Shown piece after piece: positions 1-29,960 of a DNA stretch of 58,145 nucleotides; position 1 is the first letter of the stretch; each line of letters opens with the position of its first letter. Made by a program: the position numbers and the translations under genes. Origin of the DNA: Mesostigma viride (lineage: Eukaryota > Streptophyta > Mesostigmatophyceae > Mesostigmatales > Mesostigmataceae). The stretch is taken from assembly GCA_009746045.1 (NCBI GenBank), contig RPFO01000189.1:1016248-1074392 (forward strand). The letters are read 5' to 3'. The notes beneath the pieces are model-generated. The model searched no databases. It had not been told where the DNA came from and saw nothing but the letters and a program-made list of their open reading frames with translations.

Positions 1-1302
1 CTTGCTGCCGTCCCCACCACCGAATTCGTCGCCGAGTTCACTGCTGCGACGATCGGGTTGTGCATCGCCATGTTCCTCGCGTTGTTCATCGTCCCCTCCA
101 TCGCTCTGACTGGCTGTCCCTCGTAGCCACGCGACCAGCTGCCCAAGTGGCACGAGCATGCCCGCACCCTCCGGCTCACCCTCCCTGGCCAGCATCCAGG
201 TAGGGCCGCCAAATCGCTGGCCCTGACCGGCCGCTTGCTTCATTGGGATTGCAGGTTGCACATCCATCAGACTCTCATGGTGTGGCATCCCGCCTGTGTC
301 AACAGCACGCGACGTGCTGTTATCATCCTGAGGCGCCCGTGCCGTTCTCTCGTCAACCAAGTCCTCACCCTCCGATCGGCTCCCTTTGTCCGCAGCGAGG
401 GCGACGTTTTTCTCCGCAGATGCCAGCACAGAGGCCAGGGACGCGCGACCGGTTGCGGACGACAGCAACGAGGGGCTGAGGCGCATGCGCAGGAGCATCG
501 CATGGGGCCGACCCGACAACGCGGCAAGGGCGCGGGCGGCCGCGGTACCTAAGTGCGTGCTGGCCTGGTCTGAACTCATGCGACCTTGGCCCGGCTGGTC
601 TGAACCCGTGAGGGCTAATCCCGCCTGGTCTGAACCTGCCTGTTTTAAACCTGCTGATGCATCATGTACCTGGCCTTGACTTGCCAAGCTTGCGGGGCTG
701 CTGCTGCTCCGGTCCGCTCCATCCCTGCCACTCGTGGTTGCACCACCACCATCACACCCTGACAGATGCCGGTCTTCGAGACTCTCCCGGTCCGAGGCCA
801 CCAAAAGACCACCCAGATCCGGCGTGGGCGATGGACCACCTGGCTGCTGCTGTGTGGCAGACTGCTGCGTGGTCTGGTACCGCAAGATGGGGAGCAGGAG
901 TTGCCGCCAGACGCAACCGCGGCATCCACTGCGGCCAGCATCCCCACCACCGGTCGTACCATCATCGCCATGGCCACCATTGGTTGAGTCATCGTTCGGG
1001 TCACCACCTGACCTGATGACATCATTGTCATTGGTCGACGGGTCGATTGCGCCATCATCACTGCTAAGATGCGGCGCCGAGTCATGACCCTGCCGAACCG
1101 CACTGCGAGGCGCAGGAGACGTTGCGGCATGCATGCGGTTGGCCGGGTTGTCTGCTGCGCTGCCGTGGCGCCACCTGGCGATCTGGCGACAGCAGGTCTC
1201 GCACAGGGTGGCCGAGGGGGATGGCACGTGCAGCGCTTGGGACATGGATGCGAACAGCTGCGACGCGTTGAGGAGGCCTGCGTGTTGTACGAGCACGTGC
1301 AT
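1..1302 (-). CDS. Partial low-complexity protein exon, runs off left edge
   Basis: A single minus-strand frame is open from about 1340 to the window edge with no stop, giving at least 425 codons. The exon may begin at an ATG at 1302 (MHVLVQHAGLLN) or at a CAG acceptor just above 1277. The N-terminal part looks structured, with LLNASQLFASMSQALHV followed by LCETCCRQIARW, a C-x2-C-C cluster that could bind metal. A second cluster, GCRGCVWRQ, lies about 90 residues on. The rest is disordered: Asp/Gly/Ser/Thr-rich blocks, Gln runs, two repeats of GSDQ(A/P)G, and an acidic stretch near the edge. The LFxxMS...LCExC pattern faintly recalls the N-terminal C-x2-C region of Beclin-1/ATG6, but the coiled coil that should follow is absent, so I assign no function. 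It may be a 3-prime exon of the gene at 2714-5212; the linking exon was not found. Confidence 0.5.
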   Translation of the reverse strand, partial: MHVLVQHAGLLNASQLFASMSQALHVPSPSATLCETCCRQIARWRHGSAADNPANRMHAATSPAPRSAVRQGHDSAPHLSSDDGAIDPSTNDNDVIRSGGDPNDDSTNGGHGDDGTTGGGDAGRSGCRGCVWRQLLLPILRYQTTQQSATQQQPGGPSPTPDLGGLLVASDRESLEDRHLSGCDGGGATTSGRDGADRSSSSPASLASQGQVHDASAGLKQAGSDQAGLALTGSDQPGQGRMSSDQASTHLGTAAARALAALSGRPHAMLLRMRLSPSLLSSATGRASLASVLASAEKNVALAADKGSRSEGEDLVDERTARAPQDDNSTSRAVDTGGMPHHESLMDVQPAIPMKQAAGQGQRFGGPTWMLAREGEPEGAGMLVPLGQLVAWLRGTASQSDGGDDEQREEHGDAQPDRRSSELGDEFGGGDGSK

Positions 1303-1342
1303 GTGTGTACGTGTGGGGGTCAGGTTGGGTTAGGGTGTGTGG

Positions 1343-2549
1343 GCGGGTCTTTGATTTCCCTCACCAGAGACAAGGGGCGTCTTGGGTTTGGTTGGAAAAG
1401 GGATAGTTCAACGTGGAGGTAGGGAGAAAGTACTTCCCAGGTTACAGTAAGAACAGCCAAGCAACAATATGGCATGGTATGATAGGATGCCATCTAACAA
1501 CTGGCAAACTGCTGTTATATGCTGCGGAGCTAGCCAAACATCTTAAAAGACCCTTTAGCTGCAGCCGCACACGCAGAGCACCGCCAACGTGAGCTCAGCC
1601 ATCCGCACCACAACTTCACTTTGTGACAGTAATGTGCTGCCCTCCCGCTACGACTTCGCAAGGGAGCCCCCGTCCTGAGCACCACCGTCCAGAGCACAGC
1701 CGTCCTGGTCGTGCGGAGAAGGCAATGGGTCCAGTGTTTATTTGCCGTGCATGCGGCGGCTCACCTGTGCGCGAGTAGTGGTGGTTGGCCACCAGCAGCC
1801 CTGCGAGAACGCGCTCCCACCTGAGCGGTGTGTGGGGAAAGAACACGGTAGGTGGTCAGGCCACACTATGTGGAGTTTAAATAAGGCAAGGCTATTTGAC
1901 AGGAAGCTGATGTGTTTAGATTCCTTGGTCGGTTGGGCAAGCCTCCCTATTAATGTTCGAAATCTGAGATCCCGAGATCCGGTGTTTGTAGGGATCGTGG
2001 GTGCAACAGCATTCGAGGACTCCTTGCCTTGTTTCCAGTGCGACAGCTGGGACAGCAAGGGAATCCCAATGATCATACTCCCCGATGTGCGGCTGCCAAC
2101 GAGAGCTCCCATTGCGTGCAAAGCTCTCACAGCCGTATCCTGCTCAGCCATAAATGGCAATAACGGTAATGTTCCATATGTTTAGGGTTCCAGGTGTGTG
2201 GCCATACATCCTCATGATTATTCTATGCTGCCCTTCGGCACAACGCTGAGCCGATCACCGTCAAACAGTTCCTGCCAAAACCCCTTTAAGCACTTCTACG
2301 TTGCCCTCACTGCATGCTCCACAGTGCCTGCAAACAACCCCTCACTGCTTACACAGCTCCCTCGGCCCGGCCAGCCTGACTGCAGCATCCTGCGACGCTT
2401 GCCGCAGCCGTATCTTTTCTCAATAAACCCTCTCAGCCACCCACGCCGAATCAGATATAATCAATAGCCTGGTTGCCAGAAAGACCACAGTGCCAACAAG
2501 GGCAACAGCCCCCCCCCCCCCCCAAACACACACACAGACATACAAACAA

Positions 2550-2582
<33 letters not shown>

Positions 2583-2713
2583 GAAAAGCAGGGAGATCCA
2601 AGGGTAGATCGCGCGTGTGTGTCGCATGATACTGCTAATTGCTTTACCATCTGTATGTATCAAGGAGACATCTGTCTGTATGCACCGTTATAGGGGCAGT
2701 GGTGTTACTTTAC
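1343..2713. other. Intronic or intergenic DNA, no supported gene
   Basis: No confident exon was found. A minus-strand stretch at about 2040-2135 (VRALHAMGALVGSRTSG) reads like a helical repeat and could be an exon. Its start phase does not fit the upstream exon ending at 2714, so it is left unassigned. A poly-C run followed by CA-rich DNA occupies about 2509-2583. Confidence 0.4.
2509..2583. repeat. Poly-C and (CA)n simple repeat
   Basis: A run of about 14 C is followed by CA-rich DNA (ACACAC, CAAACA, CACTCG) in the presumed intron between minus-strand exons. The short open frames here on both strands are repeat artefacts. Confidence 0.9.
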
Positions 2714-5212
2714 CTGATGTCGGCGAATGCAGACCACTGCAGCGCACACAGCGGCTCTCTCACGTTGTAGGTGACCTGAGAACAAGATATGAGCACACAA
2801 AACACACCAACAGGGCGGCCAGCGTGATGCAACCAGACAGACATAAAAATGTCAACAGGGTGGCGGACGTAGAGTGACAAGTGTGCAGTCTCGTCCTCAT
2901 AGCGCAGGGGAGCAAAGCACCTTGAAAACAAGTGGAATTCCAGTCAGATTCAGCGGAGTCCAAGTCACTAGTCACACAACCAGCCTTCATGTGCAAAACC
3001 ACCTCCAAGCACGACGGCCCATACCTGCCATCCGCCCAACTCCTTCAGGCACGACGCCACCAAGTCCGCATGAGTCGCCGACGGACTCACGGCCACCTTG
3101 AGCACCCGCTTGCTGCTGCCAGCCTGCCCCTGTGGTACCGCGTGACCGTTCCCCCCCCCGGGTCCCTGGGGCGTCGCACGGCCGCTCCCCTGCGTGGCTG
3201 CGTCTGCCATCTTGTCCACCCCCACTTGTCCCTTTGTAGCATCGTCATGAGCTGATGGGGAGCCTCCCTGTACTCTAGCATCCCCTACAGGGCCAGCGGG
3301 CACATCCTCATTTCGATGCCCCTTCTTCCGCCGCAAAGGGAATAGTGGCTCCCCATCATCGCCCTGGCTTCCCCCGTTGCAGTAGCCCCCATCATCGCCC
3401 CCCCCTGCATTCTCACGGTCCCCCACAGCGCCCCGCACGTCGTCTGTACCCTCGATCCCGGCCGTTGTCTTGCCGCTGTCACACCCACCCTCGCCAGTCG
3501 CCGCCTCACCTGCATTGTTCCCGTGGCCTTGTTCGCATGTGCCTCGGCGTGAGGCATCCCAATCTCTGCCCTTGCCGCCGTCCTCGCCGCTGCCACTGTC
3601 ACATTCATCACCACCGCCATTGCCATCATCATCGTCGCCGTCATCACCACCACACACCCCAGTGTACATGTCCCGCGTCATCTTGCCCATGCGCTGGATG
3701 AGGGAACCCAGCAGCCGCCGAGAGGCCTCAGGTGCAGCACGGGGGGGCAACGAAAGCACGCGATGATAGCCACCAAAGCAAGGGGTGGCGTCTTCCACCT
3801 CGGGTTGGGCTGGCTTGGCTTGGGTTGGCTCGGGCGGGCCATCGGGCAACTTTGATGGTCCCGTCTGCCCAGATGCCCTTAGGCCTTCCTTCGTCGTCCC
3901 CGCGTTTATGATTTCCCCTGTGCTTGTGCTTGGCCCGGTGCATCTCCCCGCCCCTCCGCGTGTGCATTGATCGTGCGACGGCAGATGACGTGGGCCCGGC
4001 GGGGTGGTCAGTGCCGGTGGTTCTGAGGACGTTCGGGGGAACTGGCCCTGGTGAAGCCGCTGCGGATACAGAGAAGCACATATTGAGAGGCAGATAGAGA
4101 GAGGCAGATATCAAGAGGCGGATACAGAGAGGCAGATACAAAGAGGCGGATAGGGAGAGGCAGATATAGAGAGGCGCATGTAGAGAGGCGGATATGCGGT
4201 CAAGTATCTGGTGCACACGTAACGTAGACATGATGACAGGGTTGTCGGCCGCAAGGGGTTGTGAACAGCACCAAGGCATTTACAGCATATTTGTGATACG
4301 CATTTGTACCAACGCATTGGTAACACCAAGGCGTTTGTAAGCAACACAAGGGCATTTCCATCGTCCCCTCATCCAGGAAAGGTGGCCTTTTTCTGAGGTC
4401 ATGTGAGCGGATCCCACATTCCCCATTCCCCATCCCCGACTCCTTCAAGTGACCATTCCACCAAGTGACAATGCCTCCAAGTGACAATTTTATCATCTCT
4501 TTCCCCAAGGCCAGGCAATGAGTCCTGCAAAGGCGCTAGAAGCAGCCATGAAGTTGTCAGGAAAGGTTGCTATCAGCCCGGCTGTACGCTACCACGCCGT
4601 CACGAGCTGCATTATTACCACCAGCAACCACAACAAGCCATCACGCAAGCAGTCACATCCACAATGACCCTCAGCCGGCTCAGCATGCCAGAATGCACGG
4701 TTTTTGAGTACGCTACCAAACATGGATGCGAGCACCCACATCCACCGTGGCGGCCAGCAGGTCCTCATGCAAGCACTCACATGCAAGTGCAATACACGAC
4801 CCAGAACAAAGCACTACCCAGCACGTGAATGACAGCGCCACTCACATCCACTGTGGCCACCAGCGTGTCATCGTGCAAGGGTGCAATAAACTACCAAGGA
4901 AGCTGAGGGTATGCAAATGTCTACCAGAAAACTGACAAGAGCCAGATGCCAGCATGTGCGTCCACCGTGGCGGTCAGCATGCCTAGATGCGAGCGCCTGC
5001 ATGCAAGGACAACATACTTTCAGCACAAACGTGTACACATGTGCGTAGCTAGCGGCGGCTAGCCCCATCTATACATGCGGTATGAAAATGCACTACCAAG
5101 CACAAATGCAAACACTCACGTCCACCGTGGCTGCTAGCGTGTCGTCGAGCAGCTGCAAGCACAGCGGCCGCAGGCGCTGCTCAAAGATGGACATGCTGGG
5201 GTCCGAGTTGAC
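2714..5212 (-). CDS. Unidentified gene, three phase-compatible exons (partial model)
   Basis: Three minus-strand exons fit together. Exon a (5212-5120, 31 codons) follows a CAG acceptor and ends at GAC|GTGAGT; it reads VNSDPSMSIFEQRLRPLCLQ and continues into a helical LLDDTLAATVD. Exon b (4059-3025, 345 codons) follows a pyrimidine-rich tract ending CCGCAG and stops at CAG|GTATGG. It has a short ordered patch (RRLLGSLIQRMGKMTRDMYT), then long Asp/Gly/Ser-rich disorder, then a conserved-looking end (SATHADLVASCLKELGGWQ). Exon c (2775-2714) is VTYNVREPLCALQWSAFADI and ends in phase 2 at AG|GTAAAG. Junctions a-b and b-c are both phase 0. Exons a and c look structured and b looks like a disordered insertion. 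I do not recognise the family. The 5-prime exon, before 5212, and the 3-prime exons are missing from the model. Extra small exons between a and b are possible. Confidence 0.6.
4734..4986 (-). repeat. Decayed copies of an exon 3-prime edge within the intron
   Basis: Three degraded copies (about 4734-4773, 4840-4879, 4955-4986) of the 3-prime edge and donor of the exon at 5120-5212 lie downstream in its intron, 106-158 bp apart. All keep the core TCCACCGTGGC (TCCACTGTGGC in the middle copy) next to a remnant of the CTCAC donor complement. Further copies of the 5-prime edge of the same exon appear on its other side, clearest at 5296-5325. Confidence 0.75.
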
Positions 5213-5344
5213 CTGTTTTTTGGGGGGGCATCGCAAGTGTTAATTTGTTTGAACAGCAGTACACGATACCCCTTGGGAAAACAATGCGAAAGCAGCAATG
5301 GGCGCAAGTTGACCTGCGGGTGATGACATCATGAGTTGTGCTGG

Positions 5345-5513
5345 AACACACACACACATGTACGCGTGCACACACGCACACACGCACACTCGCACACACG
5401 CACACACGCACACTCGCACACACGCACACACGCACACACGCACACACGCACACACGCACACACGCACACACGCACACACGCACACACGCACACACGCACA
5501 CACGCACTCACAA
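5345..5513. repeat. (CACACG)n hexanucleotide array
   Basis: A nearly perfect CACACG array with a few CACTCG variants. It is open in several frames on both strands purely because of the period of six, and it lies in an intron or just upstream of the unidentified minus-strand gene. Confidence 0.95.
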
Positions 5514-6075
5514 AGGGCGGCCATGCGGGGTTCGCACTTGAACGGCGGGTGACAGGATTATGGGTGGTACCCGCTTGTATACATGGAGCAAATGAGGACA
5601 ACGATATGATGGTGGCAAAGTACACAAGCTGAACTGCGGGTGGCGGCATCGCACGCGTGACCCGGTTGAGCCGTAGTACACGGCGCTAATGAGGACATCA
5701 TACGCAAACTTTGACGTGCAAGTGATGGCATCCTGGCTGGCGGTTGGTTCACACGGGCACTCAAAGTCTGATGAGATTGAAATTGTAGTTTCTTCATTTA
5801 CCTCGTTCAATACGCTTCAAATTACTTGCGCCGGCAACAAATATTCAAAGGAATTTCTAGTACGTAAGTAGTGACACAAAAATTTGGCACCAAATGCACA
5901 ACTTGGCGGGAAGAAAGGTGGGAGGGGAGCAGACCCTCTATTGGCCAGTAGCTCTGCAAGTACATGCAAGTTAACTTAACAAAAATGTAATGATAAGGGA
6001 TGATAAGGGATTGATAAGGGTTGTTGCTGTCCTTGATGTGAGAGCATGCGCACAGACTGCTGGCAAGGTTTCTGC

Positions 6076-14199
<8,124 letters not shown>

Positions 14200-15192
14200 C
14201 GCTCCTTCACGACTGCTTGCCACTGCAATTCCGGCTGCTGCGACTCCACGCTAACAGCAATGACGATGAAGTGCGAATTTGTACCATGAAAAGGGCGAAT
14301 GGCGACTCATCTTCCTATCCCACCCCTTCATCGCGGATGGCAAGTTTAGATCAAAGCTGAAACATTTGACAGGTCAATCTCGCGAATCCGGTGGTGAAAG
14401 TACACGCATATGTTCTTTGATGGTCTTTCATATGTTTAGATAGTGTATTATTTCCTTTCGCTCAGCCATTCTAAGCGAGAGAGGTTCCCTTTGGGCTGTC
14501 TGCTACAACAATTAGCTAGTAAGTGCGGTGGGTCATTTGTGCCAGCAATTTGCCATCTGGCCTTTGTTCATTGTTGCCTGCCTCAGTCACTTTTCGCGCC
14601 AAGGACAAGTGGCGCGTATTTCCTTTTCGCAGCTGCCAAGTTTGTGACAAACCCTGGAGAAACGTCCAAATTTTGCCTGAACGAGAAAGAGTCAGCAAAA
14701 GGACAAAGGTAGCTTGACGGTAGCCCCGAAGTTCCAGTACTTTTTTAGACCACAAACTACAACTGAAACTAGCCAGTATAGCCACTAGCATTAACACCGG
14801 CTGGGAATCGTCTGACCTGACTGCAGACTTGCTGAGAGGAATGAGAGTCGTAGCTAGTGTTAGAACCAGGTAAAGGTGAAATATTCCTGATGGTTTCCAA
14901 GTTGCCTCGAATAAAACTTCCCGGATTTCCCCCTGGCGCCAAATCATCCGCGGCCAAGAGCCACAAAGGCAGAATCTGACAAGGCAACGTCCTGGCAACC
15001 AGGTCCTGGCCCCAATATCAAGTTCGGCGCCAGAACAAAAAAGAAATATCGAGGCTGCGCGAACTTTCCCAGAGGGAGAGCACGCTGTAAGACGATGCAT
15101 TTAGTTAGTTATTGTGTAAACCGTTAGCTGTGGGCTTTAGCCCTTTCCCATTCACGCCGCATGGTTCTAAGCTGACTTTTGAAATCGAAAAA
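14200..15192. promoter_or_regulatory. Divergent intergenic region between TTL and ARMC8
   Basis: This is 993 bp between the two start codons, which point away from each other (TTL ATG at 14199 minus, ARMC8 ATG at 15193 plus). It must hold both promoters and 5-prime UTRs. I see no canonical TATA box at a convincing spacing. Open frames here are short and lack coding character. Calling it a shared promoter is inference from position only. Confidence 0.5.
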
Positions 15193-25433
<10,241 letters not shown>

Positions 25434-28260
25434 GCCCAGAGTGCTTGGTCGCCCTTCCCAGCCAAGAGGGATATTGGTTGGCTATTTCAACCAAGGGAAA
25501 GGTGGCTGGCCCTTCCAAATCCCTAGGTCAAGGGAAGCCCATGAGAAGGGGGGCGGGGTCACTGTAGGAGGGCACGTCGCTGTACTAGTATGACCATGGC
25601 GTTCGGCGTGTCCAGCTGGCATCGGAGACTTGGCACGACTATGGATGGCTTTAGTGACCATGACCAGCTTTAGTGACCATGGACGGCTGTAGTGAAGCAG
25701 AAAACTCAACCATGAGGGGCACCCCAAAAGTGGGGGGTCACATCATGGTTGTACGGCCAAACCTCGGCACATGGCTTTTGTCCAGCTGGTGTCGCTGGCG
25801 CAGTCATGGCGTATCAGTGTTGCTGGCGTCGGTGGCGCAGTCATGGCAGGTCAGTACGGCTGCCTCCATACAGCTGGTCATGGCAAGGAACCACCATGGA
25901 CTGTGCTGTCGGAGGTATAACGGCGAGGAGGTCGCTCTCGAACAGTAGTTACGCCCGGTGACACCCTCACGCGTGGTAAGACCCCATAGCTGGTGGGGAG
26001 AACATGGCTGCGGCTTGGATCGGAATGTCGGCTGAGAGGAGGCAGCGTGACAGACAAGAGATTCCCGCGATGCCAAGACAACTGAACCAACCACATTCCC
26101 AAAACCCCTGTCTTGATGCCAGCATCAGAGACAAGAAGTGGGGCGAGTGGGATCAAGACAGTGCTTCCTCCCAGTTCAAGCTTTGTGGGGGGGTATGTGT
26201 GGGATCATGCTGCGAGTCACTGTACCTTGACAGTGGTATGTCCGGCTTGGTGGCCATGAAGTCAGGGAGGCGCTGCATCCCTGGTGGGTCACGGGAGCTC
26301 CAGTGATGGTCGCTGTAGCTCCAGTGATGATGACAAGGGGATGTCGGCAACGCAGATGATCGCGCCCGCGTGAGAGCACGCCATGTGGCGTACCGGCTGC
26401 CTGGCAGCCCATCCCACCCCTCTGAGCTTAGGTGAAATACCTAGGCCAAGTTGGATGACATGGATCCACGTAACACGTTTCTGGAGTCCTCAATGGCTGA
26501 CCTTGTGCCTGTACGCACGGGGTCACTGTCACCCAATGGATGCGGCAGCGCGGGAGGGTAGCCCGGAGCCCCTGTCGAGCCTTGGCGTATGGGGTCACTA
26601 AAACACACATGGTATTATTGTAGTAGTATAACACTGAAACGGGGGCGTGGTCTGGCACGCACCCAGACTGGGTGTGTGGGCTTTTACAGTAGGAGGATCC
26701 CACCAAAACCTTGCACACGCCGTTGGCAAAGATAGTTAACTCCTTGCACGGCCATGGAGCTATCTGGACTTTCAGACTCCTTGAAGCTCCCGAGTTCTTT
26801 TGCTGAGGGACCGCTGCCACAGTCAGCCCTGCAGCAGACGGCTGTGAGCAAGTGCCTGAGCAACGAGCCAAAATTGGAGCTTTTGGGTGACCCCTTGGGT
26901 TTGCCTGGGGCTGTTGTGGGCAAAGCTGTGTGCAAAGATAGAGGCAGAGAACTTGCCATGTGGCGAATGTGGAGGATGAGCCTGCAATGGCACGTCGCGG
27001 TTGGCAGCGTGAGGGGCCAGGCAAGGATGAGTCCACGATTGCTAATTTGGCAATGTGTCTAGTGTGGCGGCCGTTTGGTGCCAGTTCCAATTGTTTCCTT
27101 TTGTATAATATTGTTCGTGGCCCTGCATGTCAGCATGCGCACATGCCTGATAGTCTGCCACGCATTCAGGCCACTACATTTGTGAACCAGCTTCTGGGTG
27201 AGGAGGGGCTATTAATCTCTGAACCATCCTGCTAGTTTGGCGGGGCATGTGCACGGGTTGATGGCATGGATCCTCCTTTGTGGACAGTAAGCCGTGCTCT
27301 CTAGGTGGTTGTGAATGGCATGCACGATTGAGTCTGCTTGAAGCATCAGCAGTGGGCAGACTGAATCAGGGTTTGGAAGTCAGATGTCCAACTGCCATCG
27401 GCTGGAGTAGTTGCGCGTGCCCTGTCGTCGCCCTCTATGTGATTCATGAAGGCGTGCATTGTGAAGTTGTGGTATATTTCTTCTACTTATTGATTGAATT
27501 GATTTGCACGTAGACTGTGCAGTCCGTTATGGATGCTGTGCGTGCATTCCCTTTCCCCCGGCAACAATGCCATGAGTTATGCCTGCCGGAATAAAATATT
27601 AAACATGTGTTTTTTTTAAAAAAAGAGGCTCTGGCAGGTGATGCACTGCACCTTTCATAGTGTGATGCAACTGTTTACTAAATGAGTTAATTCATGATGG
27701 TCGAACTGTATGCAGAGTTGTTCAGGCTGCTTACGGAGCTAGCTAGCAGTATAATCTCATGCACTCCATGTTGTTGACTGTCGGATAGCCCGTGTTTTTT
27801 TACATCGCGCTGTAGGGTTAGACCGGGATGTATCGCGTTGTAATCTGACACGTGGCAGACACAGTAGATATGACATTTTCGGTCTGAAACCCATTGGACG
27901 GACTCCTTACATCCCGAAGAACTCAAGAAACAATCCTGGTATTTTTACGATTTTTTTTGTGACAGTTGCAAACAACCTGTGGGGCAAAGAACCTTGTGTT
28001 TCCCTCATATTGCCCGAAGCAAGCCGCAGCTGCAATCAATACTACTGACTAGCTAGGATCGAGTCTGGCACTACAATTCCACGAGGGGGACCCCAGAGTG
28101 CTGGCAGGGTGGGGGGCAGGGAGATGCAATCGAGAGAATGCCAGGGGATCATGGCTTGCTTGGGCATATAGCATGTCTACTGTGGTGCACTGGGACCGAA
28201 GTGCACGGGCCAGTATATTGGCAGGTGCCGGCATCGGCTGATTTAAATACTTAGCATAGC
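25434..28260. other. Region downstream of ARMC8 without a recognised gene
   Basis: No family is recognisable. At 26754-27062 a plus frame opens with MELSGLSDSLKLPSSFAEGP and looks mildly coding. An overlapping plus frame at 26960-27235 contains KDESTIANLAMCLVWRPFG and ends LLGEEGLLISEPSC. They could be one small spliced gene or a long ARMC8 3-prime UTR. AATAAA occurs at 27590-27595. The rest shows only short, uninformative frames. Confidence 0.35.
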
Positions 28261-28292
28261 CAATAAATTAAAATTAAATTAAATTAAATTGG

Positions 28293-28837
28293 AACATATC
28301 TCGGTTGGGACTACATGTAGCACATATCCCTGAGACCTGATGATCAACCACAAGATGTGGACGCCCCCAGCGGGCTAGAACAGCAATAGCCCTAGCTTGT
28401 AACCATTGGAGTCACTGCCGCTAAGGCAGCCATGCCTAGAATGTTTGCCTAGCTGTGCCAGCATACCTAGTCACGTGCCACCAACGCACGATACACAACC
28501 AGCCATAGCCTTAGCCTAGTCCTAGTACAGCCATGCTACGCCCTGGCTATGTTGAGATTACTTGCCCACGCTATACTTGTTGTGCTACGCTTACATGGGT
28601 CTGAGAAGCCATGCCCTCGCTCTTGTATAGCCATGATGATCTTCCCCCCACATGACATACTCCCCCTTAGCTGGGCATAGTGTGAAGATCACGAGGGGGC
28701 CTGCAGGTGCCCCTGGTGCACCTAGATCAAGGGTAGCTTACATTCCCACCCTTGCATGAAGTAGCCTAGAATGTATTAAAAGCCATTTGCCCCTTCTCAG
28801 GGATATGTGCTACATTTACTCCCAACGGAATGATGTT
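28293..28837. mobile_element. Non-autonomous TIR element (MITE-like)
   Basis: 42-bp terminal inverted repeats (28293-28334 and 28796-28837) share GTAGCACATATCCCTGAG and agree at roughly 36 of 42 positions. The interior of about 460 bp has no transposase frame. Flanks are A/T-rich: AATTAAATTAAATT on the left and (AAT)n on the right. No clean target-site duplication could be fixed. Sequences like its terminus recur at 22414-22720. Confidence 0.65.
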
Positions 28838-28904
28838 GATTAATAATAATAATAATAATAATATCCCTGAGAAGGGGCATACGGCTTTTAATACATTCTG
28901 GGCT
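28763..28904. repeat. 44-bp inverted repeat with (AAT)n loop
   Basis: Arms 28763-28806 and 28861-28904 agree at about 41 of 44 positions (AGAATGTATTAAAAGCC; GCCCCTTCTCAGGGATAT) around a 54-bp loop containing (AAT)8. The left arm overlaps the right TIR of the neighbouring element. This suggests a second, inverted copy or a fold-back derivative. Confidence 0.85.
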
Positions 28905-29512
28905 ACTTCCTGCAAGGGTACGCAGGGTGGAAACTACATGCCTGCTCGGGGTGCACAAAGTGCACCTGCACCACTATGTATTCCAACAGCTAAGGTGCGG
29001 ACATAGGGTGCATGGAAGATCAGCATGGCTAAACAATGGCTAGGGCATGGCGTCTCAGCAGAGAGTGGCTCTCTGCATAGGCACAGCTTGGCTACATTCT
29101 TATTAATGCATCATCATTGGGGAGTCCCATTATAGGGCTCACACGCGGAGCCCCCACAGACTTGGGGGTGGTCTCCTTCATCACTGATCAGGTATTCTTG
29201 CGTACCTGATCTGCCTCCATATTACTGGTTTGTGACAGACAAACCAGGAGGCTGCTCGGGTGTGAGCCCGTACGCACATCTAGTGTAGCACATGTCCATG
29301 CCGAGTCTATCACGAAAAGTACGTCCACGGGTGGCGACCCTGCCGCGCGCGGCCTGGGGCACGCCAGGTGAGGACATATCGCCCAGGCTGGGCGGGCTTG
29401 GTTCCAGCTAGCTAGTCTACTATCTGAAGTTTCTACCTGATCGATCTGTGCGGGCCAGGTGCCCGGCTAGGCCCAGGCGCCTGTGCCTAAGAATGTGGGA
29501 AACATAGGGCAA

Positions 29513-29960
29513 TTAATCAGCGCACAAACCCTCATTACCAATGTGCGAACCAAAGGGGATGTTAAGGGCCTTGCGCAGCATGATTCTTGGTGCATGACGT
29601 TGCCGTCGAGTCGTTGCTCCAGCTCCTGCGTCAGTGTCCAGGTCTCGGCGCAGTAGGTCAGGATTGCATGTCAGAATGACGACCTTGAAGAGGTCACGCT
29701 TGACGATCCGGGGTAGGGCGGGGTTGCTCCACAAGCGGCGGTGGTCATGGAGTTGCGCCCACGCCATGCCGATCCGTGTCGTTAGGTCGTCCTCGCAGTC
29801 GGGAAGCCAACTGCCGAGCCGAGCTTGAAGCGGCCTGAAGTAGGGAAGTTGACCTCGGTATTGTCTAAGAGGCGGAGTGTGGGTGGGGGCCCTGCCATAC
29901 CGAGGGCCAGGGCCTCCGTTTTGGGGCTGATTTCTAGACCAACCGCCACGCAAGTACTTA
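29513..29960 (-). pseudogene. LINE reverse-transcriptase C-terminal fragment, frameshifted
   Basis: A minus-strand remnant of a non-LTR retrotransposon ORF2. One frame carries LGSWLPDCEDDLTTRIGMAW and RIVKRDLFKVVILT, then MLRKALNIPFGSHIGNEGL. These are typical of the thumb and connection region after the RT domain. The adjoining AETWTLTQELEQRLDG is in another frame, and an upstream piece (VGLEISPKTEALALG) in a third, so at least two frameshifts have broken it. The catalytic palm is absent. It is an old 5-prime-truncated copy. Confidence 0.85.

Noticed and set aside
1-1302. Firm call as Beclin-1/ATG6
   Set aside because: Only a short N-terminal pattern is similar. The coiled coil and evolutionarily conserved domain are not in the window.
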